Assembly (NCBI GenBank): GCA_947624285.1
Contig: CANQJS010000012.1
Span: 1-46,865, forward strand
Direction of reading: 5' to 3'
Source: an uncultured Clostridia bacterium
GTDB taxonomy: Bacteria; Bacillota; Clostridia; Oscillospirales; Acutalibacteraceae
DNA: 46,865 bases
The translations under genes were made by a program, and so were the position numbers. This document shows positions 32,255-39,591 of the stretch, one piece after another. The notes under the pieces were generated by a model. The model did not search any database. It saw only the letters and a program-made list of their open reading frames with translations, and was not told where the DNA came from. The first letter of the stretch is position 1; every line of letters starts with the position of its first letter.

Positions 32255-33640
32255 TTAGGCTTCGTTTTCGGCGGCTGCCGCCTGTTCCGCTTCAAGCCTC
32301 GCGCGCTCAAGATCGCTAAGGTTTACCTTGCCCGCTTTGATTCTGTAAAAGCTGTAGCCGAACAGAAGCACAAGCATAATTATAATGAAATACTGATCGC
32401 CGGGCTTCATAGTGGTGAACAGCGCCACGCTTATAAGAAGATCGCATAGTATAGCCAACAGCATGGTGACTGTAAACGCCCATTTCGGCATACGGAAAAA
32501 GCCTCTTTTCCACGCGGCGGGATATTTTTTTACAAGCTTGAACATAAGCACATTGTTAATGAGATTAAGCACCATTACGGGTATCATCATAAGGGAAATA
32601 AGATCCTGCAAACCGATATCCACAAAAACGGGCACTACCGCGATGATATAGAGCACAAGCATCATGACCCACGGGTAGCCCTTCTTGTTTTTAATGCCGA
32701 GAAAAGCGGGAAGCCAGCCGTCCTCGATCGTCGCCATAAGCGGGTACTGAACGCTTGCGATCGCGCCGTAAAGAGATGTGGCGATTGCAAAGCACGCGCC
32801 GCCTATAATGAATATAACAAAAACGCCGTAGGGGAATATCTCCTTTGCAACTACTCCGAGGCTCTTGTCGGCAACCTGCTCGATAGGAAGTATTCCCGCG
32901 GAAACTATGCCTATAAGGCAGTAAACCGCCATTACCGCGAACGAGGCGATAAGTATCGCCTTGGGCAGACTGCGTTTCGGGTCTTTCGCGTCGGCCGTCA
33001 TCGCTATAGGCATCGTCGCCCCCTGGCAGGCGAAGCTCATCATCGCCACCGCCATAATAAGCCCCGTTGCGCCGCCTTTCAGATACCCGTCGGAAAACGG
33101 GTTGGCTGTTGAAAAATCGACCTGCGGCAGACCGACGGCTACATACACCAAAAGAGAAATTATAAGCACGGCAACGAGAATGAGATTGAATTTCCCCATA
33201 AATTTGCCGCCGAAAAAGGTGGTTATGAAAAACAGAGTTATTATCGCCACCGCTATCCATTTGCCGTAGGTTTCAACCGCGGGGAAAACGGTGGAGGCGT
33301 ATTCAACTATCGAAAGGGCGTACATCGCAAAGGCAAGCCCCGTGAATACGGTGGAGATAGCGGAAACGCCGACAAGTATAGGCGGCTGCAAAAGCGCCTG
33401 TTGGCTGTAATTCCCACCGGGGAGCACGAACATTCCCGACATAAGGGTTTTGTAGGCATACGCAAAAAGCACCACAACGCAGGCAAGTATCAGGGCAAGC
33501 GGAATTGAGCGCCCGGTAAAGCCTATTCCGCTTCCCATTGAAACGAATATGCCGGAGCCTATGCAATTGCCTATGCCGTAGCAGGCGAGCTCCGCCACGC
33601 CTAATTTCTTTTTGTTTTCCGAATTGCTTTCACTTTTCAT
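32255..33640 (-). CDS. APC superfamily amino acid permease
   Basis: The 461-aa protein has about 12 hydrophobic helices. The first helix block ACYGIGNCIGSGIFVSMGSGIGF matches the APC helix-1 unwound substrate/cation site (GIGxxIGSGIF). A later SFACQGATMPIAMTADAKDPKRSLPKA corresponds to the conserved family loop. The C-terminus is cytosolic and charged. A GGAGG site lies directly before ATG 33640. It follows the C-S lyase fusion gene by 50 nt with no promoter between, so it probably imports that enzyme's substrate (a cysteine-type or thioether amino acid), which is inference. Confidence 0.85.
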   Translation of the reverse strand: MKSESNSENKKKLGVAELACYGIGNCIGSGIFVSMGSGIGFTGRSIPLALILACVVVLFAYAYKTLMSGMFVLPGGNYSQQALLQPPILVGVSAISTVFTGLAFAMYALSIVEYASTVFPAVETYGKWIAVAIITLFFITTFFGGKFMGKFNLILVAVLIISLLVYVAVGLPQVDFSTANPFSDGYLKGGATGLIMAVAMMSFACQGATMPIAMTADAKDPKRSLPKAILIASFAVMAVYCLIGIVSAGILPIEQVADKSLGVVAKEIFPYGVFVIFIIGGACFAIATSLYGAIASVQYPLMATIEDGWLPAFLGIKNKKGYPWVMMLVLYIIAVVPVFVDIGLQDLISLMMIPVMVLNLINNVLMFKLVKKYPAAWKRGFFRMPKWAFTVTMLLAILCDLLISVALFTTMKPGDQYFIIIMLVLLFGYSFYRIKAGKVNLSDLERARLEAEQAAAAENEA

Positions 33641-33690
33641 AAATTTTCCTCCTCTTTATTTATTCAAGGGCAAAGCCTGTTTTTTAAATG

Positions 33691-35472
33691 TTATTTTAAG
33701 ATCTCAAGCAGATCCTTTACGCCGGGGAAATCGGCTACGGTTTTGCAATAATGCGAGTATGTGACCGTAAGATTTTTGTCAACGGCGACAAAAGCGGAAA
33801 GCTGAAGCTCGCGAGGCCCGTCTTCCTCCTGCTCATCGGCGCCGTTGAAGGCGGTGGCGATTGAATCGACCATATCCGTATCGAGCAGCTTTTTCACATT
33901 TCTGCCGACGAATTTTTCATACAGTCTGTCTCCCGCCAGCATCTGCACAAAATTTCCCGCCTCGAAGACCTCGTATCTGTCATACAGAATTTTATCGGGG
34001 TCGGCTATAAGCTCAAACGGGTATTTCTTCGCCGCCTTCAAAAGGGTGCTTAAATCGCTCTGCATAACGACCTTTACATCATATCCCCTCAGCTTCAGCA
34101 TCGGATACGCCGCCGTGAGCACGGCGAGTATCGCCCTGCATATGGGGCATTCGTAATAACGGGTGAAAACTATAAGAGTCGGGTTTGCCTGCGGAGCTCT
34201 CAGGCGGCGATTTCGCGCCACGGTGGAATCGTAATCGAAGCCCTCCGGCTTAACGCCGATATCCAATTTCTTATGATAGGGCTGTCCGTTTTCCGCCCAA
34301 TCGGCTCTCACGCCGTCAACGGCTTTTTTAAATCTTGCCATTGCTTTTTCAAGAGTTACACGGGCGCAGGCAAGGTTTATACGCTGAAATCCTCTGCCCG
34401 CTTCGCCGAACACCTCGCCGTTGTCAAGGTATAAATCGGCGCCCTCAAGCATCTTTTTCAGCTCGATATGGGTCATACCGAGTCCTCGCATATCAAGCCA
34501 CATAAGATATGTGCCCTCAAGCGGGGATATCTTGATTTCGGGGAAATTTTCCGCCATAAAGCCCTTAACATATTCCGCGTTGGAGGCGATGACCTTGAGA
34601 AGCGCGTCGAGCCATTCCTCGCATTCGTTGTAGGCGGCAATGCAGGCGGTGTACGCGACTATATTGAGGCTGAGCTGCATATTCATCATACTGCACGCCA
34701 CCGCTTTTGCGCGGATCTTCGCGTTAGGTATAATTATGTTTGAGCCCTGAAGCCCCGCGATGTTGAATGTTTTGCTCGGCGCGGTGCATACGGCTATATT
34801 ATCGAGCACCCTTTTCCCCGTGTTTGCCATAACGGTGTGCTCATAACCCGGCATAATTATGTCGTGATGAATTTCATCGTCTATTATAAAAACGCCGTTA
34901 TCGCAGCAAATATCGGCAACCTTCGCAAGCTCATCTTTCGTCCACACTCTGCCCACGGGATTGTGAGGATTGCAAAAAAGCAGCGCTTTTGCCCTCGGCA
35001 TAGCCGCTTTTTTCCTTAGATCCTCAAAATCTATCTCATAATGCCCGTTGATGTTTATAAGGGTGCTGTAGATTATCCCTCTGCCTTTGGCAAGCACAGC
35101 CATATCAAACGGATAGTAAACGGGAGTAAGTATAATGACGCTGTCGCCCGGTTTTGTGCAGGCGTCCACGAGCACGGCAAGCGCGTCCACCACGCCGGGA
35201 GTGTTGATTATCCATTCGCGCTTAACCTCAAAATCGTGCCTGCGCTTCATCCAGCCGCAGACCGCGTCATAATATTCATCGGTGGGCTTGGTGTAGCCGA
35301 GGATCGTGGTATCGGCAAGCCTCTTTACCGCTTTGGCTATGGGCGGCGCGGTGACAAATTCCATATCCGCGACCGAAAGGGGCACATTTTCAACGGAGGC
35401 GTTTTTAACTCCGTTCCACTTTGACGAGCCGCAGTCGGAGCGGTCGGGAACGGTGGTGAAATCATATTTCAT
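33691..35472 (-). CDS. PatB/MalY-like C-S lyase fused to a peroxiredoxin-like domain
   Basis: The product is about 593 aa. Residues 1-~390 are a fold-type I PLP enzyme of the PatB/MalY group: CNPHNPVGRVW, IIDDEIHHD, and SKTFNIAGLQ with PLP-binding Lys234. Such enzymes cleave cystathionine/cysteine to homocysteine, H2S and pyruvate. Residues ~425-593 are an added thioredoxin-fold domain with YYECPICR (Cys442 and Cys445) followed by typical AhpC/TSA-like strands; fusions like this are unusual. Start 35472 is set by GGGAGAG, 6-12 nt upstream; the first ATG at 35577 precedes the promoter. The first gene of an operon with the APC permease. Roughly 150 extra residues distinguish it from the usual ~390-aa PatB. 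Confidence 0.85.
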   Translation of the reverse strand: MKYDFTTVPDRSDCGSSKWNGVKNASVENVPLSVADMEFVTAPPIAKAVKRLADTTILGYTKPTDEYYDAVCGWMKRRHDFEVKREWIINTPGVVDALAVLVDACTKPGDSVIILTPVYYPFDMAVLAKGRGIIYSTLININGHYEIDFEDLRKKAAMPRAKALLFCNPHNPVGRVWTKDELAKVADICCDNGVFIIDDEIHHDIIMPGYEHTVMANTGKRVLDNIAVCTAPSKTFNIAGLQGSNIIIPNAKIRAKAVACSMMNMQLSLNIVAYTACIAAYNECEEWLDALLKVIASNAEYVKGFMAENFPEIKISPLEGTYLMWLDMRGLGMTHIELKKMLEGADLYLDNGEVFGEAGRGFQRINLACARVTLEKAMARFKKAVDGVRADWAENGQPYHKKLDIGVKPEGFDYDSTVARNRRLRAPQANPTLIVFTRYYECPICRAILAVLTAAYPMLKLRGYDVKVVMQSDLSTLLKAAKKYPFELIADPDKILYDRYEVFEAGNFVQMLAGDRLYEKFVGRNVKKLLDTDMVDSIATAFNGADEQEEDGPRELQLSAFVAVDKNLTVTYSHYCKTVADFPGVKDLLEILK

Positions 35473-35489
35473 ATATTTCTCTCCCATAA

Positions 35490-35527
35490 AAAATAAAACA
35501 AAGATGCCCAAAGACACCTTTGTCTTT
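35490..35527 (-). promoter_or_regulatory. Possible attenuator hairpins in the C-S lyase leader
   Basis: On the plus strand AAAGACA (35510-35516) can pair with TGTCTTT (35521-35527). Alternatively ACAAAG (35498-35503) can pair with CTTTGT (35518-35523). On the minus strand the second stem is followed by TTTATTTTTT, like a weak terminator, with the first as its competitor. Stems are short and AU-rich, so this is only a candidate. Confidence 0.3.
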
Positions 35528-35542
35528 TTGTTTAGCACCTTA

Positions 35543-35571
35543 ATAATACCACTCGGCGTTGACAATGTCAA
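35543..35571 (-). promoter_or_regulatory. Promoter of the C-S lyase/permease operon
   Basis: On the minus strand TTGACA (35571-35566) and TATTAT (35548-35543) are spaced 17 bp apart. The -35 forms part of a palindrome with a plus-strand -35. Confidence 0.7.
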
Positions 35572-35587
35572 TCGCATTTGTTAAGAT
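35559..35587 (+). promoter_or_regulatory. Divergent promoter, plus strand
   Basis: TTGACA (35559-35564) and TAAGAT (35582-35587) are spaced 17 bp apart. With the minus-strand -35 (35566-35571) it forms a 13-bp palindrome, TTGACAATGTCAA. It would give a ~215-nt leader before the gene at 35811. Confidence 0.45.
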
Positions 35588-35810
35588 ACTAAAGTATAGC
35601 CCGCCAAGAAGAAAAGGGGAAAAATAACCAAAAAGAACCGCCGTGGGATGCAAAGCAGTTTTTGCGGTGAGGATTTTTGCAAAGACAATGAAAACGCCGA
35701 AGTCAATACTTGCGTATTGACAAGGGGTTTGAAGCTGTATTTGCGTAAATAAACCCGCAAAAACCTTGTTGTGTTTGACTCCCCTCAGCTATATGAAAGG
35801 AGCTGCCGAA
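35588..35810 (+). other. Untranslated region with palindrome before the C26 hydrolase
   Basis: No gene is supported here. The notable element is a perfect interrupted palindrome, GTCAATAC-TTGC-GTATTGAC at 35702-35721, about 90 nt before the hydrolase start. It could be a MarR-type operator, since a MarR gene lies two positions downstream, or an RNA hairpin. No clear TATAAT-type element follows it. Confidence 0.4.
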
Positions 35811-36512
35811 ATGATAAAAATAGCCGTGCCCCAAATGGGTAATGATCTTTTCAGAAAATATATGAAAAGCAAATATGTGCAAAGCTTAAAGCGCGCCGGC
35901 GCACAGACGGTTTGGATAGAGCTTGACGATATAGACAGAGCGGTTAAAGAGGCGCTTGAATGCGACGGGCTTTTGCTGCCGGGAGGCGCGGATATCGACC
36001 CCGCGCTGTACGGCCGGAAACTGACGGAAAAATGCGGCAAGCCGAACAGGGCGCGCGATGAGGCAGAGCCGAGGCTGCTGGAGGCATTTCTTAAGTCGGG
36101 CAAGCCGATACTCGGCATTTGCAGAGGCATTCAGATAATAAATGTCTGCTTCTCGGGCACTCTTTTTCAGGATATCAAGGAAAGCCAACGGAAAAAACAC
36201 TCGGATTTTCTCAAAAGAGCGGGAAACGCCCACACCGTTTCCATTGCCGAGGGCACAATTCTTCGCGGTATTTTTGAAACCGCGAGCGAGCCGGTCAACA
36301 GTCTCCATCATCAGGCGATCGATAAAATAGGGCGCGAGCTTACCGTTTCAGCCGTAAGTGAGGACGGATTCGTTGAGGGCATCGAATACGCAAAGCATCC
36401 GTTTTGCGTTGCCGTTCAGTGGCATCCCGAGCATATGAGCAAAAAAAGCGCGCAGCAGAGGAAGCTGTTTTCGGCGTTTGTTGCCGCCTGTAAAGGAGAA
36501 CAAAATGAATAA
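35811..36512 (+). CDS. Class I glutamine-amidotransferase-like hydrolase (peptidase C26)
   Basis: The product is about 233 aa. The nucleophile elbow GICRGIQ, the oxyanion strand LLLPGGADIDPALYG and the C-terminal WHPEH (His/Glu) complete a Cys-His-Glu triad. This architecture is that of PuuD-type gamma-glutamyl-GABA hydrolases and related C26 enzymes. The N-terminal insert is typical and no synthetase domain is attached, so it acts alone on a gamma-glutamyl compound. AAAGGAG lies 10 nt before ATG 35811, excluding the upstream ATG at 35766. It overlaps the MarR gene by 8 nt. The true substrate is unproven. Confidence 0.85.
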   Translation: MIKIAVPQMGNDLFRKYMKSKYVQSLKRAGAQTVWIELDDIDRAVKEALECDGLLLPGGADIDPALYGRKLTEKCGKPNRARDEAEPRLLEAFLKSGKPILGICRGIQIINVCFSGTLFQDIKESQRKKHSDFLKRAGNAHTVSIAEGTILRGIFETASEPVNSLHHQAIDKIGRELTVSAVSEDGFVEGIEYAKHPFCVAVQWHPEHMSKKSAQQRKLFSAFVAACKGEQNE

Positions 36513-36975
36513 AAGGGAATTTGAGCTTGTGACCGAGGGGATAGATAAGGTTTACACCTTTGTTCTCGACAGCCACGATTACTACGCCGCGCCCAAGGAT
36601 TACGGCAACGGCGAAATGATGAATATGGCGGAGATGCACACCCTTTCACTCATCGCCGATAATCCGGGAATATCCGTAAGCGGCGTATCGAAAATGTGGA
36701 ACAGAACGGTGAGCGCCGCATCGCAGAACATAAACAGACTTGTAAAAAAGGGGCTTGCGCAAAAGCGCAAAGAGAAGGGCGACAATAAGACGATTCACCT
36801 TTACGCCACGGCAAAGGGTATGGAATTTTCAAGACTGCATAAGGAATATGATGAGAAAGAATTGACGCGGCTTGCCAAGAGCTTGCTGAAAAAGCATTCC
36901 TTTGAGGAGCTGAGCACGGCGCTCGAAGTTATTGAAACGGGTATAAGCGTTATTGAAAAAAGAACAGAAAAATAA
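36505..36975 (+). CDS. MarR family transcriptional regulator
   Basis: The 156-aa protein has a winged helix: MHTLSLIADNPGISVSGVSKMWNRTVSAASQNINRLVKKGL (helix-turn-helix, about residues 45-85) followed by the wing QKRKEKGDNKTIHLYATAKG. Flanking helices give the usual MarR dimer. AAGGAG overlaps the hydrolase's 3' end, and the start at 36505 shares 8 nt with it, so expression is coupled. By analogy, it may repress its own operon; the palindrome at 35702-35721 is the only visible candidate site. No ligand can be inferred. Confidence 0.88.
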   Translation: MNKREFELVTEGIDKVYTFVLDSHDYYAAPKDYGNGEMMNMAEMHTLSLIADNPGISVSGVSKMWNRTVSAASQNINRLVKKGLAQKRKEKGDNKTIHLYATAKGMEFSRLHKEYDEKELTRLAKSLLKKHSFEELSTALEVIETGISVIEKRTEK

Positions 36976-37005
36976 TAACGGCAGACTTCGAGAAACGGAA
37001 CTGAA

Positions 37006-37063
37006 TTCGCCTTTCGGCAATTCGTTGGCGTACATAGGTACGGTAGAGTTGCCGAAAGGTGAA
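37006..37063 (+). repeat. Long inverted repeat after marR
   Basis: An 18-nt arm (37006-37023) is near-perfectly complementary to 37046-37063 (two G-U/A-C-type differences), with a 22-nt loop. It has no T-run at its end. Confidence 0.7.
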
Positions 37064-37071
37064 AGCGCCGA

Positions 37072-37106
37072 AAGCCGCTTGAATTCGATATTCAAGCGGC
37101 TTTTCC
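37072..37106 (+). terminator. Terminator after marR
   Basis: The stem AAGCCGCTTGAAT (37072-37084) with ATTCAAGCGGCTT (37090-37102) is perfect, followed by TTTTCC. It ends the hydrolase-marR transcript. Confidence 0.8.
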
Positions 37107-37214
37107 AATGCAGTTGTTATTTATAATTATACCGACTGAATTTTTATCGGCGATACCGATAACGCAAACATAATTATTTTATCGGCGCGGTTAAGACCGC
37201 TTTATCGAAAGTCT

Positions 37215-37250
37215 GGGCAGGTCTCCGATAATTCGGAGACCTGCCCTTTT
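37215..37250 (+). terminator. Second strong terminator, possible shared use
   Basis: A perfect 14-bp GC-rich stem, GGGCAGGTCTCCGA (37215-37228) with TCGGAGACCTGCCC (37233-37246), ends in TTTT. It lies just beyond the stop of the minus-strand glucosaminidase and could serve either strand, though the T-run favours plus. Confidence 0.75.
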
Positions 37251-37268
37251 ATATCAAAATATCCGCTG

Positions 37269-39407
37269 TCAGCTGAGTTTTATCTGCTTTGCATCCGACC
37301 AACTGCCGTAAATCTTGCCGAAAGGCTTATTGTAATACGGCCTTACTTTCACATAATAATTTTTAGCTGCCAGATTGCGCAGATTGGTCTTGTTGTTGTA
37401 CATTCCGGAAACGGTGTATTTCAAATTGCCGGAGGAAAAGTCGGCTTTCGTGGAAAGTATTACCTCATATCCATAACTCTTTGCCAAATTCCAGCTTACA
37501 TACATTCTTCCCTTTCCGTTTTGCGCTACTGTATACAGCTTTGTTTTCGGAGGTAAGGTGTATGTGGAGTGTATATCGCTGTACGCTCCCAAATTGCCCG
37601 ATCCGCCTTTATATGCTCTTACCCTGTATCCGTAATCGTAAACAGGCGTGAGACCTTTGACGGTATATGTGTTTTCCGTGGGACTCGTAAGCGTTACAAG
37701 CTGCACCCAAGTATTATTAGGTCCTTTTCTGTAGACAACATAACCGGTTGCCCATTTTTGAGCGTCCCATTTGAGCGTGAGAGAAGTGCCGTCCGACGAG
37801 CGTGAAGTCGTTGTCAGCCCCGTGACCTTAGCGGGCTTTGTGTAAAACCTTTTCGTCTCCGACCAGTTTTCGGAATATGCGAGTCCGCTTCCCGTCTTAA
37901 TATATGCCCTGACGCGTATATCATAAGTTCCGGCGGGGCCCCATCCGGCGCCTTCCCATTTTTTGCTTGTGTAGCCCGTGTTTACATAGTGCGTCCATTT
38001 TCCGTCGTGATAATACTGTATCTCATAGCCGTCCGCGCCCGCGACCTTGCTATACGAAATCGTCACTCCGTTTGTGGTCGTGTTGCTAAGCACAAGATTA
38101 GTCGGCGCGGCGAGAACTTCGCCCGGCATTGCGGTAAATACGGGGATGATAAATGTCATCTTATTGTCAAGCCAGCCGTTGCTTTTGTATGCGGTATATA
38201 CGCTGTATCCCTCGGAAGCGGCGCCCTGCACATTTGCCATATATTCGTGGCTGTGCCTGTTGGAGGATGCGGGGTTTACATTGAATTTCTGAAGATAACC
38301 GGTGTTCTGCGTTTTATAGTTATCCGCTATCCACTGCGCACCGTTGTATATCGAAAGATACGGATTGGTCCACGGTCTGTTATAGGTAACGGTGGTTGAC
38401 GGCTTGACTACAAGATCCTCGCGGATATATCCCGTGTAGGTCTTGCCGTTGACGGTGGCGGAAACATGGACCCACTTGTAGCCGTCCGACTGGGTGGAGG
38501 TAGTATCAATGTAGGTCAGCGGCGTGCCGTTCTCCAAATAAATAACTATATCGGTGCTTTTGGACGGACCTTTTCTCATATTGCATCCGCCGTATGAAAG
38601 CCATTTCGTCGAAGGCGTTGTTGCAGCCCACTCCAGTCCGGCGGAGTAGCCGGTAGTTGCGTTGATATTATAATAGTTATAAATTCCTTTGTAATTTCCG
38701 TCGCCGTTGCCGGTCCCTTTGGCACCGCCCGCGGTCGGATTCGCTCCGCCTACCTCCTGCTTTATTTTGGACGCGAGATAGTAAGCGGAAAGTCCGCTGT
38801 CTTTTGCCGCGATCATTATCGCCTTTGAGTATTTTACGGTGTTGCCGTTTGAATCCTTGTAAGTAACGGTCTTGCCGCTCGCGTCCTTATAGGTTATGAC
38901 GGAATCATACATCCAAGTGCCCTTGAGTATAGTTTCAACGCCGGATTGAGTGTGAGATGAATTGTACTCGTTCGATAAAAATTGGAAAATGTACTGCTCG
39001 TTGAGAAAATTCCTCGGATCCATATAGTATTGGACCGCCGTTTTTGACGCCGATATCCAGCCCGAGCCCTCGCGCGGCACATAACTTCCGTTTTTGTAAT
39101 CGTTTTCGCATGTGCAGTAGTAGCCCTTGCCGTCATTTCCCGACCATTTTTGTATAAGCTGCTGATTGTGGGGCTTACGCTCATTGTCAACAGCGGTGTT
39201 GAAGTTCTCGTTCGTTATAAGGGGCTTAAAGCTCCAGTTGGGGTGCTGTTTATGCAGCTGAGTAAGCTGCGAAACATACGATTCAGTAAATCCGGCTTCC
39301 CTGAGCTGTGTTTCAAAATCCGCAGCCTGAGCGAAATATGCTCCCTGCGGAGCTATAAGCATAACCATAATTATAGAAAGAACAAAACTTAATATTCGTT
39401 TTTTCAT
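37269..39407 (-). CDS. Secreted N-acetylglucosaminidase with SH3b and fibronectin III domains
   Basis: The product is about 712 aa. A signal peptide (MKKRILSFVLSIIMVMLIA...AQAA) opens the protein. A glucosaminidase-type domain (about 25-290) with the SKIKQEVGG catalytic-Glu region matches LytD/LytG-like peptidoglycan hydrolases. A SH3b-like repeat (about 290-345, NMRKGPSKSTDIVIYLENG) then a second helical portion precede three fibronectin III-like modules (about 450-712). The catalytic domain has an unusual insertion with a tandem repeat (TYKDxxGxTV twice). It likely remodels or separates cell wall. I choose ATG 39407 (10 nt after GGAAG), but 39413 is possible. Confidence 0.82.
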   Translation of the reverse strand: MKKRILSFVLSIIMVMLIAPQGAYFAQAADFETQLREAGFTESYVSQLTQLHKQHPNWSFKPLITNENFNTAVDNERKPHNQQLIQKWSGNDGKGYYCTCENDYKNGSYVPREGSGWISASKTAVQYYMDPRNFLNEQYIFQFLSNEYNSSHTQSGVETILKGTWMYDSVITYKDASGKTVTYKDSNGNTVKYSKAIMIAAKDSGLSAYYLASKIKQEVGGANPTAGGAKGTGNGDGNYKGIYNYYNINATTGYSAGLEWAATTPSTKWLSYGGCNMRKGPSKSTDIVIYLENGTPLTYIDTTSTQSDGYKWVHVSATVNGKTYTGYIREDLVVKPSTTVTYNRPWTNPYLSIYNGAQWIADNYKTQNTGYLQKFNVNPASSNRHSHEYMANVQGAASEGYSVYTAYKSNGWLDNKMTFIIPVFTAMPGEVLAAPTNLVLSNTTTNGVTISYSKVAGADGYEIQYYHDGKWTHYVNTGYTSKKWEGAGWGPAGTYDIRVRAYIKTGSGLAYSENWSETKRFYTKPAKVTGLTTTSRSSDGTSLTLKWDAQKWATGYVVYRKGPNNTWVQLVTLTSPTENTYTVKGLTPVYDYGYRVRAYKGGSGNLGAYSDIHSTYTLPPKTKLYTVAQNGKGRMYVSWNLAKSYGYEVILSTKADFSSGNLKYTVSGMYNNKTNLRNLAAKNYYVKVRPYYNKPFGKIYGSWSDAKQIKLS

Positions 39408-39445
39408 AATCATAACACTTCCGTTCATTTGGTAATTTCGCGTTA

Positions 39446-39475
39446 ATTATAACAATGTTGTAACCTAATTGTCAA
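39446..39475 (-). promoter_or_regulatory. Promoter of the glucosaminidase
   Basis: On the minus strand TTGACA (39475-39470) and TATAAT (39451-39446) are separated by 18 bp. It is divergent from the glycosyltransferase promoter. Confidence 0.7.
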
Positions 39476-39518
39476 CACTTTGGCTCTTTTTGTAATAAAC
39501 TTACTGAGAATATATTAT

Positions 39519-39547
39519 TTGACATCATAGGGTCAGGGGTTTATAAT
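39519..39547 (+). promoter_or_regulatory. Promoter of the glycosyltransferase gene
   Basis: TTGACA (39519-39524) and TATAAT (39542-39547) are spaced exactly 17 bp apart, both consensus. Transcription would begin near 39554, past the ATG at 39550. Confidence 0.8.
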
Positions 39548-39591
39548 ATATGGAGCTTTTAAATATATTACATTCATTGGGAGACGAAGAT

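Larger units (their letters stand above)
36976..37266. other. Hairpin-rich intergenic region
   Basis: Three strong hairpins lie in 290 bp and no gene is supported. They are 37006-37063, 37072-37102 and 37215-37246. The segment 37122-37210 between the last two contains a TATAAT box (37122-37127) with no good -35 and smaller stems (TTATCGG/CCGATAA and GCGG/CCGC), so a ~120-nt small RNA is conceivable. Confidence 0.5.

Noticed and set aside
35473-35577. Use of the upstream minus-strand start (35577) for the C-S lyase
   Set aside because: It precedes the -35/-10 elements and lacks a ribosome binding site; 35472 fits both.
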